A DNA stretch of 64,000 bases from an uncultured Oscillospiraceae bacterium (GTDB lineage Bacteria; Bacillota; Clostridia; Oscillospirales; Oscillospiraceae). Both the position numbers and the translations under genes were made by a program. Positions 44,415 through 50,406 of this stretch are shown here, one piece after another. Every line of letters begins with the position of its first letter. Position 1 is the stretch's first letter. The notes under the pieces were generated by a model. That model was not told where the DNA came from. It worked only from the letters and a program-made list of their open reading frames with translations, and made no database searches. The stretch spans positions 62,001 to 126,000 of the forward strand of contig CAKTTB010000001.1 of NCBI GenBank assembly GCA_934613505.1, given 5' to 3'.

Positions 44415-45327
44415 TATTGAAGATGTTGTTTTAGCCATGCGGAACCAGACGCAGTTCGTTCTGCGCTGCGAAGAGGTGTTCCACGACAAGATCAGCGCGG
44501 CGGCCGCCGCAATCCTTTCCGCGCAGCCGCGCAAGCCCTATGTCTGCCTGACCGGCCCTTCCGGCTCCGGCAAGACGACGACGGCCATGCGGCTGAAGGC
44601 GTATCTGGAGAATCTGGGCGTGAAGGTGTGCCTGCTGAGCATGGATAACTTTTTCCTGCCGCTGGCCGAGCGGCCGAAGGATCTGACCGACTGGGAATCG
44701 CCCCTGTGCGTCAACCGCGAGCTGCTGCTCGATACCATCGAGAAGCTCTCAAACGGCGAGACCGTACAGGTGCCGTGGTACGACTTCCCGAACAACCGTA
44801 CCGGCGGCTACACGCCGATGGAGGGCAGCCGCGAGGCCGTCATCATCGCCGAGGGCATCCACATGCTGAACCCCCTGCTCTTTGACCCCATCCGCGGCAA
44901 GGCCACCGGCATCTATGTCGCGCCCAGAACGCGTATCATTACGCCGGGCGACCGCATCATCCATCCGGAGCAGGTGCGCGTGGCACGCCGCATGATCCGC
45001 AATTATCAGGGCCGCGGCAACTCTCTGCGGGAGACGATCCTGCGCGCGCAGTCGGTCAACCGCGGTGAGCAGCAGTATATCCTGCCCAACAAGCCGAACG
45101 CGTCCATCCACATCGATTCCTTCCACGACTATGAGCTTTGCATTCTGGCCAAATATCTGCGTCAGATCCCGCAGTTTGCCGAGGATCTGGACGACGCGTT
45201 CATCGCCGAGCAGGGCCTGACGGTCCTCATGGACGTGGTCAAGAGCCTGCCGCCCCTCGACACGCCCTATGTCCCGCGCGACTCCATTGTCCGCGAATTT
45301 GTTGGCGGCAGCATCTTCAACTATTAA
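44401..45327 (+). CDS. Uridine kinase-like P-loop kinase
   Basis: 308 aa. Walker A TGPSGSGKTT (about 50-59), LLSMDNFFLPL, WESPLCVNRELLLDTIEKL, YDFPNNRTGGYTP, and IIAEGIHMLNPLL resemble the uridine kinase/phosphoribulokinase family. The N-terminal 45 residues and a C-terminal extension are beyond the basic Udk fold. It would phosphorylate a nucleoside (uridine/cytidine), but the family has other substrates. It is coupled to the MATE gene. Confidence 0.82.
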   Translation: MRVIDIEDVVLAMRNQTQFVLRCEEVFHDKISAAAAAILSAQPRKPYVCLTGPSGSGKTTTAMRLKAYLENLGVKVCLLSMDNFFLPLAERPKDLTDWESPLCVNRELLLDTIEKLSNGETVQVPWYDFPNNRTGGYTPMEGSREAVIIAEGIHMLNPLLFDPIRGKATGIYVAPRTRIITPGDRIIHPEQVRVARRMIRNYQGRGNSLRETILRAQSVNRGEQQYILPNKPNASIHIDSFHDYELCILAKYLRQIPQFAEDLDDAFIAEQGLTVLMDVVKSLPPLDTPYVPRDSIVREFVGGSIFNY

Positions 45328-45334
45328 AAAGCAG

Positions 45335-45358
45335 CCCCGCACGCAGCTGCGTGCGGGG
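45335..45358 (-). terminator. Perfect palindrome, terminator for the XRE-membrane gene
   Basis: CCCCGCACGCAG and CTGCGTGCGGGG are directly joined (24 bp). On the minus strand TTTTT follows after 4 nt. The core GCACGCAGCTGCGTGC is shared with the palindrome at 32309. Confidence 0.65.
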
Positions 45359-45363
45359 ACTAT

Positions 45364-45400
45364 AACCTCGTAGAGTTTGCGCCTGCAGGCGGCGCAAGCT
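45364..45400. repeat. Dispersed repeat 'AACCTCGTAGAGTTTGCGCC', copy A
   Basis: The 20-mer at 45364-45383 occurs in reverse complement at 48298-48317. It continues with a GCAGGC-rich stretch able to form a hairpin. Confidence 0.6.
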
Positions 45401-45415
45401 CTTTTTGGGCGGTGC

Positions 45416-46012
45416 TTAAAACCCCGTCCTCGTCCTGGAGTACCGGAACAGTTCCCAGAGCGTGATCAGCACCTGCACGGCTGCGCAGACGACAAAGATG
45501 AGCTTCAGATACGGGATCGACGGGATCGAGAGACAGATGCACAGCCCCGCCGACCAGATGAGTGCCGTGATGGAAAGTCCCTGCATCAGAATGCCCCACC
45601 AGAGAGACGTGAACACGATGCACACGATACTCGACACCGGCACGGCATACAGGAAAAACAGCCATGACGGGAACGGCACGGCCGCGATCGTAAAGGCCGT
45701 GAACAAAATCGCCGCGATCACGAACACCAGCGCCACCGACAGCAGCACCACATAGATGTGGAAATGCGGGTTGGACTTTTTCGGCGGCTCTTCCTCACCG
45801 ATCAGATTGCTGACGGTGACGCCGTACAGCTGCGCGATCTGCGCAAGGATATACACGTCAGGCAGACCATCGCCGCGCTCCCACTTGGAGACGGATTTGT
45901 CGGAGTAGTTGAGCTTGCGCGCAAGGTCCAGCTGGGTGTCCTTATGGGACTTGCGGTAGGCGGCGATATTTTTTGCGACAGTCCGCCGCAGCGTCTGTTC
46001 GTCCTGAATCAT
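45416..46012 (-). CDS. XRE regulator with C-terminal membrane domain
   Basis: 198 aa from ATG 46012 (AAAGGGG upstream). Residues about 8-70 are a Cro/C1 helix-turn-helix (RKSHKDTQLDLARKLNYSDKSVSKWERGDGLPDVYILAQIAQLYGV). From about 82 to 190 there are four hydrophobic segments (for example YVVLLSVALVFVIAAILF and LIWSAGLCICLSIPSI). Membrane-anchored XRE proteins are common in clostridia and may sense envelope state; the signal is unknown. Confidence 0.85.
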   Translation of the reverse strand: MIQDEQTLRRTVAKNIAAYRKSHKDTQLDLARKLNYSDKSVSKWERGDGLPDVYILAQIAQLYGVTVSNLIGEEEPPKKSNPHFHIYVVLLSVALVFVIAAILFTAFTIAAVPFPSWLFFLYAVPVSSIVCIVFTSLWWGILMQGLSITALIWSAGLCICLSIPSIPYLKLIFVVCAAVQVLITLWELFRYSRTRTGF

Positions 46013-46253
46013 AAGAAGACCCCTTTCCCCCGAAAGTACTGAAAATACAGGAGATTCTACTGCCGGTAGAGTGCCGTTCTCCCATGGGTATCGCCGCGGG
46101 AAGCGCCCGTAGGGTGCAATCGGCGGCGGCGGTGTGATACAATGCGGGCAAGGACAGAAGAAACGGCAGACCGTTTTCCTCTGGCCATATACCAACACAG
46201 TATACCACTTTTTTTCATCCTGTGCAACGTGCAAATTCTGTGCGCTGCACGAT

Positions 46254-46294
46254 CCGCACCCGGCATCACACACACCGTGCCGGGTGCGGTTTTT
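46254..46294 (+). terminator. Orphan intrinsic terminator
   Basis: CCGCACCCGGCA (46254-46265) and TGCCGGGTGCGG (46278-46289), then TTTTT. No + strand gene lies upstream back to 45327. A TACAAT is at 46134-46139. It may end a small RNA. Confidence 0.6.
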
Positions 46295-46301
46295 CTGTGC
46301 C

Positions 46302-46330
46302 TTGACCTTTTGAGGCCCGCCGGATACAAT
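46302..46330 (+). promoter_or_regulatory. Promoter of the DUF2284 gene
   Basis: TTGACC (46302-46307), 17-nt spacer, TACAAT (46325-46330). Confidence 0.75.
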
Positions 46331-46365
46331 AAGGAATGAAAAACAGCGCAGAAGGAGCATTTTTT

Positions 46366-46896
46366 ATGGACAGACAGGCCGTCGAGGCGCAGCTGTGTGA
46401 GCTGCCGATCAGTCAGTACGCGTGGATCGATCCGCGGCAGATCGAATTTTCTGAACGGATCCGTTACGTGTGCGAGCATGAATGCACCATGTACGGCAAG
46501 AGCTGGGCCTGCCCGCCCGCGGTCGGCACGGTGGAAGCCTGCCGCGAAAAAGTGCTGTCGTATCCCGCGGGGCTGGTCTTTACCACGCTGACGGAGGTGG
46601 AGGACATTGCCGATCTGGAGGCGACGCTTGCGACCCGCGCGCCGCATGAAAAAATCACGCGGCAGGTGCGCGATATCCTGCGGCAGTATTCCCACGACGT
46701 GCTGACGCTCTCCACCGAGGCCTGCGCGATCTGCGAGCACTGCACGTATCCCAACGCGCCCTGCCGCCACCCGGACCGGATGTTCCCGTGCGTGGAGAGC
46801 TACGGCATCGTGGCGACCGATCTTGCCGAAAAGAACGGGATCGAATTTTATAACGGCAATCTCGTCACGTGGTTCTCCGTGCTGTGCTACAGGTAA
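46366..46896 (+). CDS. DUF2284 family predicted metal-binding protein
   Basis: 176 aa from ATG 46366 (AAGGAG upstream). It is Cys-rich: CEHECTMYGKSWACPP, then EACAICEHCTYPNAPCRHPDRMFPC. The paired clusters suggest binding of iron-sulfur or zinc. This fits the DUF2284 (COG5423) family, whose role is not known. It is a single gene with its own promoter and terminator. Confidence 0.85.
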   Translation: MDRQAVEAQLCELPISQYAWIDPRQIEFSERIRYVCEHECTMYGKSWACPPAVGTVEACREKVLSYPAGLVFTTLTEVEDIADLEATLATRAPHEKITRQVRDILRQYSHDVLTLSTEACAICEHCTYPNAPCRHPDRMFPCVESYGIVATDLAEKNGIEFYNGNLVTWFSVLCYR

Positions 46897-46939
46897 AAAA
46901 GCGGACCGCCCGGTTTGACGGGTGGGCGTAAAACAATTC

Positions 46940-46974
46940 ATGGCGCGTATCGGTATCGATACGCGCCATTTCTC
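46940..46974 (+). terminator. Terminator of the DUF2284 gene
   Basis: ATGGCGCGTATC and GATACGCGCCAT (46940-46951, 46958-46969) form a perfect 12-bp stem followed by TTCTC. The T run is weak. Confidence 0.65.
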
Positions 46975-46978
46975 ACTT

Positions 46979-47096
46979 GGATATCCCTCCGGGAGAGCTG
47001 TCGCCGCAGGTGACTGAGAGGGTGCTTGGCAGTCACGGTTTACCCTCTCCGACCTCGCTTCGCTCAGCCACCTCTCCCAACGGGAGAGGCAAGAGA
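46979..47096. repeat. Palindromic intergenic repeat (CCTCTCCC...GGGAGAGG type)
   Basis: Contains CCCTCCGGGAG, GAGAGGGTG, ACCCTCTCC and a perfect CCTCTCCC-AAC-GGGAGAGG hairpin at its right end. Several segments pair with one another. It fills the gap to the phosphofructokinase gene and may help end that transcript. Confidence 0.55.
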
Positions 47097-47101
47097 GATG
47101 C

Positions 47102-48031
47102 TCATAACTGCGTAAGCCGGATCTGCGGCAGAAGCTGCGCGACGTCCTGATACGGTGCAGCCTGCGTGCCGGAGCACATGACGTTCGCCGTGCCTGCGGC
47201 CATGGCAAGTCGGGCGGCGGCCTCGCGGGCGAGGCCGTGCTGCCGGGCATAGGCCAGCGCGGCGACGACGCTGTCGCCCGCGCCGACGGTGCTGCCGACC
47301 GGTACGCGCGGGCACTCGGCCCGGAACATGCAGTCCGGCCAGCAGAAAAGCGCCCCGTCTGCCCCAAGCGTCACAGCGACGCACCCGACGCCACGGTCAA
47401 GAAGCGCCCGCGCAGCCTGCGCGGCGTCCTCCGCCGTCTGAAGCGGCCTGCCGGTCACGCCGGACAGCTCCGCAAGATTCGGCTTGATGAGCGCGGGCTG
47501 CGCTTCCAGCCCGTGCCGGAGCAGCGCGCCGTCCGCGTCCAGAAAAACGGCCGCACCGGCCTTTTTGCAGGCGAGCGTCCAGTCGCGGTAGACCGTCTCC
47601 GGCAGTCCCGCCGGGACGCTGCCGGAGAGTACGACCAGATCGCCGTCCGCCAGCCGGGCGGTCAGCTTTTCAAGAAGCGCGTCCGCCGTCCCGGGCGGGA
47701 CCGGCGCGCCCGGTTCGTTGATGTCGGTATTGGTATGCTGCACCGGGTCGATGAGCTTGAGGTTGGTGCGCGTTTCGTGCTGCGTAAAAAGAAACAGTCC
47801 CTCCACGCCGATCGCCTGCAGGGCGTCTGCGATGCGCTGCCCGGCGGCGCCGCCGAGGATGGCGGCTGCGACGCTCGGCTCTGCGAGCGCGTGCAGGACT
47901 TTGGAAACATTGATGCCCTTCCCGCCGGGATCGGTGCGCAGGGCGGCGATGCGGTTGACCTCGCCGGGGCGGAAATTCGGGATCTGAACAGTCTTGTCCA
48001 GCGCGGGATTGAGGGTAACGGTATAGATCAT
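47102..48031 (-). CDS. fruK: 1-phosphofructokinase (PfkB family)
   Basis: 309 aa. TLNPALDKTVQIPNF at the start is the 1-phosphofructokinase/tagatose-6-phosphate kinase type; then DPGGKGINVSKVLHAL, and the catalytic GSTVGAGDSVVAALAYA near residue 250. It phosphorylates fructose-1-phosphate (or a related sugar phosphate) to the 1,6-bisphosphate. The usual partners, a DeoR regulator and the fructose PTS, are not in this window, so tagatose-6-phosphate is a possible substrate. No good terminator is seen beyond the repeat at 46979. Confidence 0.85.
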   Translation of the reverse strand: MIYTVTLNPALDKTVQIPNFRPGEVNRIAALRTDPGGKGINVSKVLHALAEPSVAAAILGGAAGQRIADALQAIGVEGLFLFTQHETRTNLKLIDPVQHTNTDINEPGAPVPPGTADALLEKLTARLADGDLVVLSGSVPAGLPETVYRDWTLACKKAGAAVFLDADGALLRHGLEAQPALIKPNLAELSGVTGRPLQTAEDAAQAARALLDRGVGCVAVTLGADGALFCWPDCMFRAECPRVPVGSTVGAGDSVVAALAYARQHGLAREAAARLAMAAGTANVMCSGTQAAPYQDVAQLLPQIRLTQL

Positions 48032-48083
48032 TGTGCTGCCTCCGTTCGGCGTGATTTGCAGATATTCTGCTTAAATATAGCAC

Positions 48084-48365
48084 AAAAGAAACCGCATAAG
48101 CAAGTGACCAGCTTGCTTATGCGGCTGCCGCTGTCAAAAAAGCTGCGGCTTTTTTGACAAAAGGGACAGGTGCGCCGGCTGCATCGCAAAGTTTTGTGCG
48201 CCGCAGGCACACAAAATTCACGTTTGCCGGCGTAATGTATTTTTTCCGAGAGCGGGGGCTCCCGGAAAAAATCTATTTACATTGCTTTGCGCCTGCGGGC
48301 GCAAACTCTACGAGGTTTTCGCGAAAAAGAAACCGCACAAGCAAGTGACCAGCTTGCTTATGCGG
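48084..48365. repeat. Array of six palindromic hairpins
   Basis: Stems in order: CCGCATAAGCAAG/CTTGCTTATGCGG (48092-48124), GTCAAAAAAGC/GCTTTTTTGAC (48133-48158), TTTTGTG/CACAAAA (48192-48216), TTTTTCCG/CGGAAAAA (48241-48270), TTTGCGCC/GGCGCAAA (48286-48305), and a second copy of the first unit (48333-48365). The first and last are direct repeats about 240 bp apart with one mismatch over 41 nt. The 20-mer at 48298-48317 is the inverted partner of the repeat at 45364. No gene is supported here. Confidence 0.75.
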
Positions 48366-48384
48366 TTCTTCTTAAAATATGGAG

Positions 48385-48514
48385 AAAAGGAGAAAAATGA
48401 AAAAGACGTTTTGCTTCTTGCAAGTATAGAATATCAGTCTGGTATTAAAAAACTTAGGGGTCAGTTATTAAATATCTGTGAAATCCGAAAAAAGTTTTTT
48501 CATTTTCTCCTTTT
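48385..48514. repeat. AT-rich inverted repeat
   Basis: AAAAGGAGAAAAATGAAAAA (48385-48404) and TTTTTTCATTTTCTCCTTTT (48495-48514) are near-perfect inverted arms around about 90 nt of AT-rich DNA. A 10-codon frame (MKKTFCFLQV) begins inside the left arm behind GGAG, but it is too short to call. Confidence 0.5.
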
Positions 48515-48525
48515 GTCCCGGAGCC

Positions 48526-48711
48526 TTACCGGATGGACAGGAGCAGCAGCGCGCACGCGGCCAGATACCCGGCCAGCAGCAGTGCCAGCACCAGCAGGAC
48601 GATCCCGCCTGCAAGCAGAAGTCCACTTTTACGCCTGCGGCGCAGGCACAGAAGCGCGATCCCGCCGCCAAGCGTCAGGAGAAACAGAACCAGTGCCAGT
48701 GCCGCCGTCAT
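48526..48711 (-). CDS. Small two-helix membrane protein
   Basis: 61 aa. Two hydrophobic segments (ALALVLFLLTLGGGIALLCL and LLLAGGIVLLVLALLLAGYL) are joined by the basic turn RRRRKSG, which should stay inside. GGAGG is 7 nt before the ATG. It starts 27 nt after the lipoprotein gene, so they are probably co-transcribed. Function unknown; a partner of the lipoprotein is possible. Confidence 0.6.
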   Translation of the reverse strand: MTAALALVLFLLTLGGGIALLCLRRRRKSGLLLAGGIVLLVLALLLAGYLAACALLLLSIR

Positions 48712-48738
48712 AGCTGTACCTCCGGTTTCCCGTGGGGC

Positions 48739-50316
48739 TTAATCAAAGTAATCGCCCCAGCCATCTTCATCGTCAGCGTAGTCGCCCCAGCCGTCGCCGG
48801 GATCGGACCACGGATCGTAGTCGTCGTAGTATTCATCGCTGTAGTCCCAACCCGCGTCGTTGGATTCCATGTATTCGCCGCTGTCGGTGTCGATGTAGCC
48901 GTCGGCGCCGTAGCCGATGAACTCGTTCTCGTAGCCGTTCCAGTACCAGATATCGCCGTCCTCGTCGTACCAGTAATACGGCGTGCCGTAGTCGCCGGAA
49001 TCGCCGGAATACGCGGGCTGCGCAGGCACGGGCTTGGGCGAGGTACTCCAGCCGGCGGTGTAGGAGAGCGTCGTGAGCATGTTGTTGCAGATATCAAAGT
49101 AGTTGCGGATGCGGCCTTCGAGCGCGATGGTCGTTGCGACAAGGGCATAGCCCGTCGGGCCATAGTACCGGACCTCCATGCAGCCGCGCACCGGCTGGGG
49201 CAGATCGCCGGAGAAGACGTCGCCGTCCAGCCACATATAGCCGGTCAGGCTGTAATAGTCGCCGTTGTCCTTGAAGTCCGAGCCGAAGGACTTGATGAGG
49301 TAGCTGCCGTACATGCTCTTCATGAAATCCTCGAGCATCTTCATCATGTACGTTTTCGCGGTGGCCGCGCCCTTTTCCATGTAGGGGTCGAAGCCCTCGA
49401 TGGGCTGGAAGGCGATCATGATGTTGGAGTAATAATCGTCCGTGCCATCCTCCATGACGGCGTTGAAGCTCAGGGCGTTCGAGACGTTCGGCTGCTCGTG
49501 CGCCTCCATCTGGATGGGATAGTCGATCGTGACGTTCGTGAAGCCGCCGGGGAAGCTGGCGGTCTGGTTGAGATCGTCCTCCGGCGTCGGCAGGAGCATG
49601 ATGTAGTCCATGGGGGTGAGCGTGTTGCCGTTGGCGTCGCTTAAGTCGCCGTAGGCCGTCTGCCAGAGGGAGACGAGCTCCGTGCCGTCCTCCATGCAGA
49701 GCGTGATGTTCTCGCCTTCGTCCACAACATAGCCGGGGCCGACCTGCTCGGCATAGAGGTTGATGGCGATCCACTCAAAATCCTCGTTGATCACGAAGTA
49801 GAACGGCTCGCCCTCCAGCTTCCAGCAGCCGGTATAGCCGCTCAGATCGCCGCCGCTCAGCTCTTCCTCGGTGTAGCCGGTCGGTTCGGCAGCCATCTCA
49901 TAGGCGGAGGGGTCATAGTCGTGGGTGATCTCGATGGGGACTTCACCCTCGGGCGGCAGGAAGACGATGGTGTCGCCGTCCTGGATCGCAAAGTCCAGCT
50001 CGTCGACGCTGGTATCGTACAGGATGTAATTTTCGTCGTTGTAGACAAGGATGTTATAGGTACCGGGCACCTCGGATTCCTTGTAGGTGCCGAGATTGGC
50101 CTCGATCGTCTCGCCGTCGGAGAACGTGCCGTCGACAAATTCGGTATCCCAGTCGGAGCTGGTCGAGGGGGTGATGCTGATGGATGAGATATCGCGGCCG
50201 CTGTGATTGGCAAGCGTCACGGACACGGTCACGTCCTTTTCCCCGCAGCCGGTCAGAAGCAGCAGGCACAGCATGGCAGCCAGCAGCACAAGAAGCAGAT
50301 TTCTGGTTTTTTTCAT
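48739..50316 (-). CDS. Acidic lipoprotein of unknown function
   Basis: 525 aa. Signal peptide with lipobox LLTGC. The next 100 residues look like an Ig- or C2-like beta domain (VTVSVTLANHSGRDISSISITPS). The middle region may resemble stress- or adhesion-type domains of about 300 residues but is not recognised. The last 90 residues are very rich in Asp, Glu, Tyr, Gly and Trp (WYDEDGDIWYWNGYENE ... YYDDYDPWSDPGDGWGDY), giving a strongly negative tail that could bind calcium or a surface polymer. The gene is flanked by a terminator upstream and the small membrane protein downstream. Confidence 0.75.
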   Translation of the reverse strand: MKKTRNLLLVLLAAMLCLLLLTGCGEKDVTVSVTLANHSGRDISSISITPSTSSDWDTEFVDGTFSDGETIEANLGTYKESEVPGTYNILVYNDENYILYDTSVDELDFAIQDGDTIVFLPPEGEVPIEITHDYDPSAYEMAAEPTGYTEEELSGGDLSGYTGCWKLEGEPFYFVINEDFEWIAINLYAEQVGPGYVVDEGENITLCMEDGTELVSLWQTAYGDLSDANGNTLTPMDYIMLLPTPEDDLNQTASFPGGFTNVTIDYPIQMEAHEQPNVSNALSFNAVMEDGTDDYYSNIMIAFQPIEGFDPYMEKGAATAKTYMMKMLEDFMKSMYGSYLIKSFGSDFKDNGDYYSLTGYMWLDGDVFSGDLPQPVRGCMEVRYYGPTGYALVATTIALEGRIRNYFDICNNMLTTLSYTAGWSTSPKPVPAQPAYSGDSGDYGTPYYWYDEDGDIWYWNGYENEFIGYGADGYIDTDSGEYMESNDAGWDYSDEYYDDYDPWSDPGDGWGDYADDEDGWGDYFD

Positions 50317-50339
50317 GATGATCCTCCCAATTCAATTTG

Positions 50340-50385
50340 CAAAAAAACTCCACGATAAATGGTCTGATACCAGTTTACCGTGGAG
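50340..50385 (-). terminator. Terminator of the LuxR/MalT-like gene
   Basis: CTCCACG-TAAA and TTTA-CGTGGAG arms (50348-50359, 50374-50385), then seven T on the minus strand. An extra GCCCCT/AGGGGC stem overlaps the stop codon just before. Confidence 0.8.
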
Positions 50386-50406
50386 CAGGTGGGTTGTATA
50401 GGCCCC

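Noticed and set aside
48154-48348. 64-codon frame within the hairpin array
   Set aside because: It reads across palindromic repeats only. The same peptide ending (ANSTR) appears at the repeat near 45364, showing it is repeat-borne and not a gene.
48084-48365. CRISPR array
   Set aside because: Repeats are unlike each other, not evenly spaced, and there are no cas genes.
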